Positions 55,801-61,559 of a DNA stretch of 64,000 nt are shown here, piece after piece. The position numbers and the translations under genes were made by a program. Origin of the DNA: Odontocerum albicorne (Eukaryota > Arthropoda > Insecta > Trichoptera > Odontoceridae); contig OX463852.1 in NCBI GenBank assembly GCA_949825065.1, forward strand, positions 14,236,127 through 14,300,126, given 5' to 3'. The notes under the pieces are model-generated. The model was given only the letters and a program-made list of their open reading frames with translations, was not told the origin of the DNA and made no database searches. Numbering within the stretch: position 1 is the first letter of the stretch; each line of letters starts with the position of its first letter.

Positions 55801-58800
55801 GGTTAACATGGAATCGGTAGAAGGCGCCTGTCTTCGTTACGCAATATTCACGCTTTTTCAGAGATATTTTCTTAACCGGTTCACTGCCACGAGCATGTTG
55901 ACGCGCTCTCCGATTCAGTGCTCGCCAGGCCGGCCATACAAAATGAACGCGTAAACGCGCTCTCTTTTGAGCTTGTCGCAAGCTAATATCAAATCAAATT
56001 GTAATATTTTATAAATTGTAACACATAGTGACATCTATTGGGATGGTCAAAAAATAGTTAAATATTACAATTTACCGATATTATCAAAGTTGCAGTCATT
56101 TTTCTAAAAGTTTTCACTGACAGTCAATACGTGTCTCTGATACAGGGTTACCGACTACAGTTTTTTACGACGTAATTGCGACGATTCACAATGACTTCGT
56201 TTGAAGTTTTCTTCAATGGTTGAGTTTTAACTTTTGTGCGTTATTTTTGTAAATTTTTCAAAGTATTGATTCACAAAGTGTGTTTTCATGTATTCTTTGG
56301 TTATTGGCGGTAGTTTTGCGGCATAATACGATGTTTATATAGACTTTTTACGGTTTTATTTTATAGTTTATTTACCTTTTGTGCTTTATTATACATCATA
56401 CAGATAATTTTTTTGATTTTAATTTACAAAGTATATTATATTCCATTATATTTATAAGTAAACGTGTTTTTTGTGTCAAGTTGTGACAACCCTGACATTT
56501 TGTGAATATTTAAACTGTGTTTTTCTGAGTGAATGGCAGCTCAAACGCCCCACGGTGTATATATTTAGTAAGTTTTCATAACATCTGTATACAAAAAATA
56601 TAAATTTTTTAGTTTTTATTTTTATTGAAAAAATCCCGGCCTGCTGGGCATGTCCATACTAATAACTTCCGGCACTTTAAGAGTGATCATCAATGTCAGG
56701 GAGACCGTACGCAGCACACGAAGAAGAATGATTTTATTGAAAAAATGAAGAATTCATCACAAATAATATTTGTTTCCATTTTTTACAGGTGCTCTTTCTC
56801 CTGCTCACCAAAGAATATTATTAGAATCCTTAATGCAACATCAAAGAACTCACGGACAGCCCATGTCTCATGATCAATTGCTTCATACTATACATTCTAC
56901 ACAGGTAACTCAAATATTTGATTTATTCTCCTGAATTAGAATCAAATGTCTCTTACTTTGATTAATTAATTTTATTTACTCTAAAGTTATATTTGATTGA
57001 ATTTGGAGGTTAAAAATGTTCACTATTTTCGGAACAACATAATATTATGCTAATTTCAATTGTACTCATTTATTTGACAACATTTTCAAGTGGAATAAAC
57101 AGTGTTTGATAAAAATAAATTACAATGTCTTTAAACCTCCACAACGTTAATGCCTTAACTGTAAACAACAAGAACAAATTAATTGGAAGGAAAGTATAAA
57201 TCAGTGATACTGAAATTTGTTTTACAAAAAACATCAATATTTACTAGCAATTATTGAAACCAAAATAAAAAATATCAATATTTTACTTAAACTCTTAAAG
57301 AACCTGTGTTTACATGGAAACTTACTTCAATTAATCACTTTTGATAGTTCTATATCTTTTTTATTAAATTAGTGATGCTGTTTCACTATACACTGACTTT
57401 TTCAAACTGTGGGTGAAGTTTAGTAACTTTCAAGTTAGTAATCTTCACCCACAGTTTGACAAAGCCAATGTATAGTGAAATAATCATTAATTTAATAAAA
57501 AAATATATAACTATTAAAATTGACACATTCGCTGCAAATACATGTCAATATATGCCGTGCTGAGAAATTTAGCAAATACACAAACATATTATCAACAGAA
57601 CATGCTTGGATGATTGGCGTGTTGTGTACGTACTTGGCGTATGTTTGAATGGACATGCAAGGCATGTCTTCAGCACTGAACTTTATTTTTGCATTGTATA
57701 TTGTCAAATTATCAATTTTTTCCAAAACTAACCCTAAATATTTTATGGGACATTTGTTTAATATTTCATTTTTATTTAACAGAAATTATCATCATCACCA
57801 CCTGTAACTCCTGGATCATCACCAGTTCCTCCAAAAACACAAACATCCATAGGACAAACTATCCAATTGGCTGGTCAAACTGTACAACTTGCCTCAGGAC
57901 AAACTGTTCAACTTGCCGGGCAGACTGTGCAATTGACAGGGCAGACAGTTCAATTAACTGGACAAACTGTACAACTGGGAGGACAAACTGTTCAATTGGC
58001 AGGGCAAACTGTGCAGTTAGGAGGTGGACAGACTGTTCAACTAGGTACAGGACAAACTGTCCAACTAGGGAGTGGACAAACAGTTCAACTGGGAAGCGGG
58101 CAGACTGTTCAACTGGGAAGTGGACAAACTGTACAGCTTTCCGGGCAGACTGTGCAGTTGGGAAGTGGACAAACAGTACATTTAGGCAGTGGGCAGACTG
58201 TACAGTTAGGAAGTGGACAAACTGTACAATTGGGAAATGGACAAACTGTACAATTGGGCAGTGGGCAGACAGTTCAGTTAGGAAACGGGCAGACCGTGCA
58301 GTTAGGAAGTGGGCAAACAGTGCAATTGGGAGGTGGGCAGACAGTGCAACTGGCTTCAGGGCAGACAGTCACCAGGTCGTCAGGAGATGCTGCACTAAGA
58401 GGAACTCTCCAGAGGCAGTCCACTCCTCTTGTTGCTAAAATATTGACTAATGCTCAGGTAAGATTATACTTTTATTTTTATTAAACTACTTTAAAATCCA
58501 ATAACCATTTGATAAACATAAATATTTATACTCTTTGTTTTCTTATAAGGCACCTCTGGCCCTTGTTTATAGGTTCTGTAATCCATGTAAGCACACAAGG
58601 TTATCTGTTTGGTCTTCATGTAGTTCAAGATGTAAGGCCGTACAATCAACTTCACGTTTAAATAAAAATTGAGATGATAGGCAATTGATGTGATGGAGTA
58701 TAATTGTCAGCCATCATGTGAATGGAAAATAACCTGTGCATGTATTCATTTATTGTGTTCAAACCACAGTCTTGTCAAATTAAACCCAAAGTTCCGATGA

Positions 58801-61515
58801 CAAGAAGATTTAACTTCCATGACAGGTTTAATCTGCTGCAGACTTTCATTAGGTAGATTTTTTTTAACAAGTGCTATTTTTTATTGCTTGATAAGTATTT
58901 GTGATAAGTGACTTATAAGCTACAGAAAAACAAAATATGGTCAAATTGTAAATAAGTCTGGAAAAAAATATACCAGTAATTGAGCTTGGGAAGTCTGCTT
59001 GCTTAGTGTGACTTCTAACGATTCGACCTCATTCTTTGACTTGATATATTTACAAATAAAAACTTATGTTTGTGCATTAAACAAGAATGAAACATGACAT
59101 CAAGGCAAGCTTTAAAAATGTAGCTTTAAGCTTTATTAGCTCAAACCTGCTTATTCATTAGAATTTATATTAATATCAATTATTCTATAGATACCAAGTA
59201 TTGTTTATTTTTAGTATTTTGACATTCTTTTTCCAATTAGTTGCGCGGCGGCAACATACTGTCAGGCAGTAGAGTCGCCACCCCGGGAGGGCAGAATTCA
59301 CTGCGAGTTGCCGGCCTCAGCTTGGCACAGCTCCAGGGGAAACCTGTCTTGTTGCACACATCTTCAGCCAGTGGTGGCAACTCCAACATATTATTGCAGG
59401 TACGCATTATTTAAGTGGTTCTGGTGTAGAAACCATGACATTGACAGTACAACTGATTAAATTTAAAATGATGAATTCCGACACCGGGCATATTGTGTAT
59501 CAAGTAGAATACTCGAGGGAAGACATTCAAATGGTGGATCGATTATATGAGAGATTGGGTAAGGGTGGCAACTGGAAGCCCAGTCAAGAGATCTAGAATT
59601 GGATCGACATAGGCAGATACAATAATAATAAAATAGGCCAAAAAAATCTATCGAGACCAGTCCTTTTTGGATGTCAAATACTTAGTTCACTCATCCGGGT
59701 TTTTTAAAAATTAGCTAGTTATTTAATAATTTGATTTTTGGTGCTAAAATGTTTATTACATCAGTCCTATTCTTATTTAAGAGATCTTTTTCATAAGGTT
59801 TCATCATGAACTGTTCAAGTGTGATTCAAGTTAAGGAATGTAGTAATAAAACAGACCTCTAGCAGAATACCCATGTTAATAAAAGCGCTCAACAAATATT
59901 TATAAGCAAACATGCATATAGGCCAACAAACGCAAGTCAAGCTTCTGCAGAATATGCCATGCAGTTTTTACATGATTCTAGCACAGTTTCCTCGCAATCG
60001 TAGCAATGTTAGTTTTAATTTCATAATGAAGTGTAGAGGTAATAGTTCTCTGTTGCTGTTTGCATGATCTTTCTCTACTCCTGGAGGGATGATCAAATTA
60101 AGTATATTTTGTTTAATTTTTTTTAAATTTGAAACTATGCACTGAAAATTTTGACCCGTCGGGAAATTTCCTATAGCCCTTCGGTCCAATCCACTACTAA
60201 ACTAATCAAGAAGTATGTGTAAGAAATTAGCAAATTTTTCAAATCAATCAAACACCCTTCTCAACCCTGTCAGGACTAAGAACAGGGATGTAACAAAATA
60301 CCTCCATCTAGTTTGGTGTTATGTTAGTTTAAGGTTACAAATTTCACTATTATATTACTGATGGACGTACAATTCCATTAAATTGTTCATCGGATGAAAA
60401 ATATGATTTTCTCTTCCAGACCAGTGGAACTGGTGTAACCAATCAGAGCTTATCGGGGAGTACTGAATCAACATCAGGAAATCAGAGGACAACTCCAACG
60501 ACCACCACACAACACACTTTACTACTCAGTAATATCGGTAAGCTGAATTTTTATTTAAAAAAAATACATATTAACATAATATTTTTAATTAGATTTTCTA
60601 TTTCGATTGATGGGGGACCAAAGCATAAAGCTTATTGTTTTTATCTAAAACTTCTTGACTGACAGGTTAAGAAGTTTTTGATTAAACCACATCATCATGG
60701 AGCAAGGCCGAGGATTGGGTGTGCTATTTCTGACATTTTTTTCTGATACTTTTATGTTGACATCTAACTCTCATAATGTATAATAAAATCCCATATCCCC
60801 TGTGCTCGCCAGATTTTTCTCTATATTAAAATTGGTAACCAAGTTAACTACGGGAACAAGAGGAGTACTGAAACAAGTGTATGCCATCGGAAGGCAAATA
60901 TTTTGAAGGAGACTAAAATGAAATTACTGTATGTTTCATTATAAGAGGTTTAAAAATATAGGCAATATTTGGATCTTGTCTATTTTACAGTGCTTTTTTT
61001 TTTTTACCTGGCGAGTTTATTGCCATGTGCTTAAGCCAGCATTAAAAACAGTTCAATCATAGCAGTTCATGAGGTGGTTAAGTCACTAGTCCCTAGACAT
61101 TGCTTGGAAACTAACCTTTTAAAGTGACTTTTTCTTCATATCGGGTCTCTGATGTTGGCGATTACTCTTGAGAAAACATCTCTGTCTTTGGCGGCACAGA
61201 ACAGTTCCTCAATGTCTGAATATCTATCAATTTGCAAATGTTGCGTAATTTAGACAGGTGCCAATTCCGTGTTGATCCTCTACAGATTCTGTGTGGATCC
61301 TCAATTTAACCCATCAATATTAATTTTAAAGTGACATTCGATCATTAATCAGGATCAAACAAAATATATCTTATTTATCATAGAATATTGGACAAACCAC
61401 CTTTTTGATTATTGCAGTGTCTTCTGGTGGACAAGTGGTGCGAGTGGCAAGTGGCGGGGGTCATTTGCTTGGTCCTGCACTGCGACTTCAGGCTGCAACA
61501 CCATCTCCTTCACAG
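31387..61515 (+). CDS. NFRKB: NFRKB, INO80 complex subunit (21 coding exons, 3' end off window)
   Basis: Spliced plus-strand gene; 21 exons listed separately join in one frame for 1,398 residues without a stop and continue beyond 64000. An in-frame TGA 27 nt upstream of the ATG supports the start. Domains seen: acidic Ser-rich N-terminus (1-30); DEUBAD-type region (about 35-141, with LPQDLCENPDIFKEFLS and FKFTSPLVEFHKKLRDG); basic stretch; Pro-rich segment (about 320-410); winged-helix-like region (about 415-730, with ACFFSVLRDLVC and NPIAPLNHWYS); Gly/Ser linker; ARQE pentapeptide array (about 820-905); GQTVQL array (about 1072-1245); Ser/Thr/Gly-rich tail. Known: NFRKB is a metazoan subunit of the INO80 remodeller and its DEUBAD region inhibits the deubiquitinase UCHL5. 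Human NFRKB is about 1,300 residues, so this one is longer, through the two repeat arrays. Confidence 0.93.
31810..32862. other. NFRKB intron 1, nothing recognised
   Basis: AT-rich. No transposon ends or coding traces that I can support. Confidence 0.5.
32863..33039 (+). CDS. NFRKB: NFRKB exon 2
   Basis: 177 nt, residues 142-200; starts WRQEWYRTMQEVLVSRERLL and ends in a Pro-rich VVAPPPS segment and ARTKRRYFQ. Acceptor TTTGCAG, donor GTATAT; phase 0 at both ends. Markedly GC-rich compared with the flanking introns. Confidence 0.92.
33206..33266. repeat. Perfect 28-bp inverted repeat
   Basis: Arms 33206-33233 and 33239-33266 are exact reverse complements (left arm starts TCTCAAAGACATATGGATAA) around the five-base loop ATGAA. 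Lies in NFRKB intron 2. Confidence 0.95.
33780..33940 (+). mobile_element. LINE tail remnant
   Basis: CCGTGATAGGAAATTCTGAC, then CTACCTTGACAGAGAAATTA and GTATGTATGTATGA, matching the tails near 39000 and 43680 (DREMWRSVL...PAYLDREMA-like in translation). Confidence 0.55.
34080..34205 (+). CDS. NFRKB: NFRKB exon 3
   Basis: 126 nt, residues 201-242, starts ELAAIRGEICGEGG and ends TKHHKRHIMHLQ; acceptor GGTAG, donor GTAATA; phase 0. Confidence 0.88.
34745..35330 (-). pseudogene. mariner D transposase N-terminal fossil
   Basis: Minus strand: MKFEQRMNIKFYLKLGKTSE, a HTH scrap (MSRTQYYEEY), RITGGETW-type first catalytic motif FISRIITGGETWLYGYDPET and KQHFSQWKSPNSPCPKKARQ. The second and third Asp are missing and no tips are seen. 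Confidence 0.78.
35705..35827 (+). CDS. NFRKB: NFRKB exon 4
   Basis: 123 nt, residues 243-283, includes LSEEWRRRALASHRRRKLL, a basic stretch that may act as a nuclear localisation signal. Acceptor TTTCAG, donor GTAAGG; phase 0. Confidence 0.88.
36110..36400 (+). pseudogene. Jockey/CR1-type LINE RT fragment
   Basis: LDKLERLQNICIRFICWLRK YDHVSEFQNRR then, after decay, LWHPLYLGNIRRQHTS and KGDHATQL, the well-known end of jockey-like RTs. A second scrap RLKKIWNALGHISSFLSIER is at 36800-36900 (GSRLWNALP-type motif). Confidence 0.75.
36520..36625 (+). mobile_element. SINE type 1 tail fragment
   Basis: TTGGCTGGTTGTAAAAAAAT, then AGCGATAAGTCTGCCAGATG TACCATATTTAACCATGTAC; looks like a diverged SINE 3' end inserted in the LINE fragment region. 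Confidence 0.5.
37100..37493 (+). CDS. NFRKB: NFRKB exon 5 (Pro-rich)
   Basis: 394 nt, residues 284-414. Starts DLPEFMTTGITLGSVRGR; continues with a PPRRPPPPPRR-type Pro/Arg tract and a nine-Pro run, and ends VKTENPVVEET. Acceptor TTTGTAG, donor GTAAAA, phase 1. Low-complexity proline tracts suggest a disordered linker before the winged-helix region. Confidence 0.9.
37690..37775 (-). repeat. Possible SINE head fragment
   Basis: Minus strand AAGACAACCTGTATAGACTA ATTAGTAAAG, then AAGTTCAATTCCCCATTGGT resembles the tRNA-like head with box B, weakly. Confidence 0.4.
37776..38630. other. NFRKB intron 5, nothing recognised
   Basis: AT-rich; a short purine-rich AAAGACAGAAAGAGACAGAG microsatellite-like tract near 38465. 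No exon seen. Confidence 0.45.
38630..39050 (+). pseudogene. LINE RT C-terminal remnant
   Basis: Translation gives VPILMYGNETWTWKN (the LMYGSETW motif), INKCCRNVCIENNTWINN, RWFGNVERSNEERLWKNV and tail RKVWCPVVCLPRWRNDVM. The same family as 17960-18810 and 43320-43725. Confidence 0.75.
39168..39344 (+). CDS. NFRKB: NFRKB exon 6 (winged-helix region starts)
   Basis: 177 nt, residues 415-473: IAEEAGIELVQETHACFFSV through RLRHWRQNPIAPLNHWYS, the most recognisable block of NFRKB. Acceptor TTCCAG, donor GTATGT; phases 1 and 1. A mariner lies only 69 bp past the donor. Confidence 0.93.
39414..40683 (-). mobile_element. mariner E, full length
   Basis: Tips CGAGGGTAGTCCCAAAAGTA and CGAGGGTGTCCCAGAAGTAC in inverted orientation, TA at 39412-39413 and 40684-40685. 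1,270 bp. Inserted 69 bp after the donor of NFRKB exon 6. Confidence 0.93.
39477..40506 (-). pseudogene. mariner E transposase (SETMAR-like), two lesions
   Basis: Starts MEKIGHRYVIQYFHLKGLSP (an ATG 27 bases earlier is also open). HTH blocks VKYWVAEFKRGRTSCQDEHR and ELADMVGISKNAVHRILTEN; first Asp in FITMDETWVHHFTVKT; second in LFHQDNAPVHTSVIAV; third in LLPHSPYSPDLAPSDYFLF; C-terminus CVELKGDYVEK. Broken by a frameshift near 39724 and a TAA in place of a Tyr codon near 39553. Confidence 0.9.
40965..41440 (-). mobile_element. pogo-like non-autonomous element (partial)
   Basis: Left tip CAGTAAAAGTCCGTTAATTT preceded by TA (40963-40964); sequence resembles the inverse of 55640-55780. The other tip was not identified; its end at about 41440 is an estimate. 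Confidence 0.6.
41552..41664 (+). CDS. NFRKB: NFRKB exon 7
   Basis: 113 nt, residues 474-511: VDDWVKALPTAVAFLAGEI through VPYLQYKPATQ. Acceptor TTTTCAG, donor GTAATT. Confidence 0.92.
41722..41935 (+). mobile_element. SINE type 1
   Basis: Degraded head (AGCAATTGGTAAGGTGCCTG TCTTC, GTGTTCGATACCC), body CTCAGGGCCCTTTTAACCCT, tail ATGACAATTAGTCCGCCAAG TTGTATTGTATACAACAAAAGTG. Confidence 0.75.
42015..42049. repeat. Short palindrome
   Basis: ATAAGAATTATGCATT and its exact inverse AATGCATAATTCTTAT separated by three bases. Confidence 0.9.
42408..42556 (+). mobile_element. SINE type 1
   Basis: AATGACCTAGTGGTATGCCA, a degraded box B (TTTGATTCCAT), a short body and tail TCATTAAACCCGCCAGATTG TATTGCATACAGTAAAAGTG. 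Confidence 0.65.
42988..43157 (+). CDS. NFRKB: NFRKB exon 8
   Basis: 170 nt, residues 512-567: VYQWIGAGRDSDSHLQQLCL, then a Pro-rich STAPPPAPTHPPVH linker. Acceptor TTCCAG; donor GTAAAA after ACCAA, phase 2. Confidence 0.92.
43320..43725 (+). pseudogene. LINE RT C-terminal remnant
   Basis: IALRKKCGVSKKCMKECELN through ECCVLG, NILEICSPCLPCKRHDV-like tail, ending GTATGTATGTATG. Frameshifted copy of the 38630 family. Confidence 0.65.
44118..44253 (+). CDS. NFRKB: NFRKB exon 9
   Basis: 136 nt, residues 568-613: KWNNKWQTSPAELEAFRIQE through YRLPRGNAVVGPLR. Acceptor TTTCAG, donor GTATTA. Confidence 0.92.
44460..45052 (+). mobile_element. pogo-like non-autonomous element (partial)
   Basis: Right end AATTAACTGACTTTTATTG followed by TA; interior shares phrases with the 54887-55780 element (CCATGTCAAAATCA, TTTACATTATTTTTA, TTAGTGATTGTGTAAT/TTAGTGATCGTGTAAA). 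The left tip is not clear. Confidence 0.62.
44705..44820. repeat. 40-bp tandem repeat, 3 copies
   Basis: Units AGTGACAATTTGTAGTGTTT TGTCTGCCCATGAAA with single changes, nested in the pogo-like element. Confidence 0.85.
45171..46311 (+). mobile_element. mariner F, internally deleted
   Basis: Tips GGTGTACAAATAA at both ends (45171; inverse ending 46311). Right flank TA at 46312; left flank is CA, presumably a mutated TA. A segment of about 200 bp is missing in the middle. Confidence 0.88.
45347..46238 (+). pseudogene. mariner F transposase with catalytic-core deletion
   Basis: Starts MSSFEANKRHLRELLIYFFN; HTH ISCREWFPKFKNCEFDIEDK and LGVTQQAISHRLKSSGMIQK; first Asp in HRIVTGDEKWIHYDNPKRKK; then AKPNIHG joined directly to KKLLKQNYSPA/ILLHDNARPHVAALVKTYLE, losing the WWDxxGVVYYE block. 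Later parts (HCSF*LPL) are frameshifted; C-terminal IRMLPERWEKVVASDGQYFE. Confidence 0.9.
46401..46567 (+). CDS. NFRKB: NFRKB exon 10
   Basis: 167 nt, residues 614-668: GVYASEENDGK, then RPRHVTLLALVRDAVACLPG and EGTRAHITALLR, typical of the winged-helix-like module. Acceptor TTGAAG, donor GTATTC, phase 2. Confidence 0.92.
46899..47045 (+). CDS. NFRKB: NFRKB exon 11
   Basis: 147 nt, residues 669-717: SQYLVVEAPEQALQAAVSGA through YLPAHKVWQYLHRDR. Acceptor TTTGCAG, donor GTGAGT, phase 2 at the end. Confidence 0.92.
   Translation, partial: AFTIPGGGSPRTSIAGSCKWGPGSHALRSGSMCALPARSQGLAVFTSG
47130..47660. other. NFRKB intron 11: unclassified moderately GC-rich block
   Basis: Base composition is less AT-rich than surrounding introns and there are open stretches on both strands, so it may be a decayed mobile-element gene. 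I could not match it to any family. Confidence 0.35.
47711..47901 (+). CDS. NFRKB: NFRKB exon 12 (Gly-rich linker)
   Basis: 191 nt, residues 718-781: TEEEFERLHAESQSKAR closes the folded region and is followed by a Gly/Ser-rich and Arg/Ser-rich linker. Acceptor TTTTCAG, donor GTATAT, phase 1. Confidence 0.9.
48262..48610 (+). mobile_element. SINE type 2
   Basis: Head GACAACTTTCGTGGCTTAGC TGGTAAGAT, CCGGGGGCTACGGGTTCAAT box B, body AGTAATAATACTCATGCATG and CAATTACTGGGGCCGAAGAC AATATTGTCT, the last of which also marks the copies at 3950 and (diverged) 26885. Confidence 0.72.
49418..49851 (+). CDS. NFRKB: NFRKB exon 13 (ARQE pentapeptide array)
   Basis: 434 nt, residues 782-926. After an acidic segment (LDSDGDGEDVNVDVEGTD) come about 17 five-residue units of the form x-A/x-R/K-Q-E, e.g. 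ARQESARQELARQE, predicted helical and highly charged, then QVQQTVVLQQTPVS. Acceptor TTTTTAG, donor GTAATT. The 15-bp DNA periodicity shows it grew by tandem duplication. Confidence 0.88.
49540..49785 (+). repeat. 15-bp coding minisatellite in NFRKB
   Basis: About 17 units of GCNAGGCAGGA(A/G)NNN-type sequence encoding xARQE. It lies wholly inside exon 13 and keeps the reading frame. Confidence 0.9.
49852..50759. other. NFRKB intron 13, first part
   Basis: AT-rich; a short run of about 19-bp repeats (GTCAGTATTGAGTGAAATTT) at 50030-50090 and a small hairpin at 50678-50712 (AAAACATTGTAA...TTACAATGTTTT). Otherwise nothing recognised. Confidence 0.55.
50760..50990. mobile_element. Foldback MITE (hairpin of about 95-bp arms)
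   Basis: Left arm GTCTTTCAGAGTTCATATAG, TTTTTTGTG, GCAGCTCTCATCTTGAAGGC and right arm its imperfect inverse (GTCTTTCGGAGTTTATACCG, ... GCAGCTCTCGTCTTCAGGGC when read on the minus strand). It occupies the whole block with a loop of about 20 bp. Confidence 0.88.
51671..51739 (+). CDS. NFRKB: NFRKB exon 14
   Basis: 69 nt, 23 residues, NVVASGVSGTSVLQPRSSVM; acceptor TTTTCAG, donor GTAAGT, phase 0 both ends. Short and low-complexity; kept because borders and phase fit. Confidence 0.75.
51827..52020 (+). mobile_element. SINE type 1 (best-preserved head)
   Basis: GATGACCTCCATGGCCTAGT TGGTAAGGCACCTGTC, GATCTGGGGGTTG, CTTCGATTTCCG, body TCTGGTGTTCACTCTGGGCC, tail GGTTGGTTAGTGAGGTTGCC ACATAATTAAACCTG. 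Confidence 0.82.
52031..52540. mobile_element. TA-flanked MITE related to 24837-25051
   Basis: Tips TACTTGAGAAAATGTAG(C/G)A, then TG(G/T)TCCCTGTGACA, inverted at the far end; TA at 52029-52030 and 52541-52542. 510 bp, core 52054-52180 almost the same as the core of the 24.8 kb element. No coding capacity. Confidence 0.85.
53012..53129 (+). CDS. NFRKB: NFRKB exon 15
   Basis: 118 nt, residues 950-988: VVRQTSNSGRSVVRVLNSSA then LISPQALRPSTPPPA. Acceptor ATTTCAG, donor GTATTT, phase 1. Confidence 0.85.
53130..53900. other. NFRKB intron 15, first part
   Basis: AT-rich, nothing recognised apart from a possible SINE-like phrase near 53500 (CTGATGATGAGCGGAAAAC). Confidence 0.4.
53903..54085 (+). 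mobile_element. SINE type 1
   Basis: GACGATCTCCATGGCCTAGT CGATAAGCC, ACCCTGGAATTGCGGGTTCG ATTCCC, body CTGGTTTTCCTCCTCTTTAA, tail TCTGGCAATAAGCCCACCTG CATATACTG. Confidence 0.82.
54492..54554 (+). CDS. NFRKB: NFRKB exon 16
   Basis: 63 nt, VTRPITTQAKVIVQRPQGQT; acceptor TTTTCAG, donor GTTAGT, phase 1 to 1. Confidence 0.8.
54887..55780. mobile_element. pogo/Tigger-like non-autonomous element
   Basis: CAGTAAATGTCCATTAATTA left tip and the inverse CAGTAAAAATCCGTTAATTC right tip, with TA on both sides (54885-54886 and 55781-55782), the CAGT...ACTG signature of the pogo group. 894 bp without coding capacity. Related partial copies at 40965 and 44460. Confidence 0.85.
55870..56620. other. Intron 16 segment with a TTAA-linked repeat start
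   Basis: At 55871 TTAACCGGTTCACTGCCACG resembles the left end of the piggyBac-type MITE at 10261 (TTAACACGTTCACTGCGTCG). I found no matching right end, so no element is called. Confidence 0.35.
56789..56904 (+). CDS. NFRKB: NFRKB exon 17
   Basis: 116 nt, residues 1010-1048: LSPAHQRILLESLMQHQRTH then MSHDQLLHTIHSTQ, a short predicted helical segment. Acceptor TTTACAG, donor GTAACT. Confidence 0.85.
57336..57524. mobile_element. Foldback MITE (about 95-bp arms)
   Basis: Left arm CTTTTTTATTAAATTAGTGA, TTTCACTATACACTGACTTT, TCAAACTGTGGGTGAAG and its near-exact inverse on the right with almost no loop (about 57430). A long snapback in NFRKB intron 17. Confidence 0.9.
57783..58457 (+). CDS. NFRKB: NFRKB exon 18 (GQTVQL array)
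   Basis: 675 nt, residues 1049-1273. A Pro/Ser lead-in (SSSPPVTPGSSPVPP) is followed by 22 units GQTVQL plus one or two small residues and a final partial unit. Early units are mainly 7 residues (GQTVQLA/T), later ones mainly 8 (GQTVQLGS/GN). It ends with LRGTLQRQSTPLVAKILTNA. Acceptor TTAACAG, donor GTAAGA. Synonymous differences between units and conservation of G, Q, T, V, L suggest selection on the protein, not just a DNA satellite. Confidence 0.9.
57852..58370 (+). repeat. GQTVQL coding repeat array in NFRKB
   Basis: 21- to 24-bp units with varied third positions but constant GQTVQL sense; 22 full units plus one partial. Wholly inside exon 18. Confidence 0.93.
58458..59240. other. NFRKB intron 18, nothing recognised
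   Basis: No coding traces or transposon ends that I can support. Confidence 0.45.
59241..59399 (+). CDS. NFRKB: NFRKB exon 19
   Basis: 159 nt, residues 1274-1326: LRGGNILSGSRVATPGGQNS, then LAQLQGKPVLLHTSSAS. Acceptor AATTAG, donor GTACGC, phase 0; GC-rich relative to introns. Confidence 0.87.
59400..60419. other. NFRKB intron 19, nothing recognised
   Basis: Slightly GC-richer block at 59480-59620 without an assignable family; the rest is AT-rich. Confidence 0.4.
60420..60537 (+). CDS. NFRKB: NFRKB exon 20
   Basis: 118 nt, residues 1327-1365, Ser/Thr-rich: TSGTGVTNQSLSGSTESTSG through TQHTLLLSNI. Acceptor TTCCAG, donor GTAAGC, phase 1. Confidence 0.85.
61000..61140 (-). mobile_element. SINE type 1 tail, minus strand
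   Basis: Minus strand reads GCTTAAGCACATGGCAATAA ACTCGCCAGG then a poly-A; this is the 3' half of a SINE in reverse. Confidence 0.6.
61418..61515 (+). CDS. NFRKB: NFRKB exon 21 (last exon in window)
   Basis: 98 nt, residues 1366-1398: VSSGGQVVRVASGGGHLLGP then LRLQAATPSPSQ. Acceptor TTGCAG; donor GTTTCA is weak but the phase is clean. No later exon could be found up to 64000, so the 3' part lies outside the window. Confidence 0.82.
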
Positions 61516-61559
61516 GTTTCAAATTATATTTCTGTAATATTTTTTTAACAGAAAACTTA

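Noticed and set aside
55871..56575. Second TTAA-flanked MITE
   Set aside because: Left end resembles the 10.3 kb MITE but no inverse partner with TTAA was found.
57689..58438. 249-codon frame rich in TNC and ADC repeats
   Set aside because: Out-of-frame shadow of the GQTVQL repeats of NFRKB exon 18.
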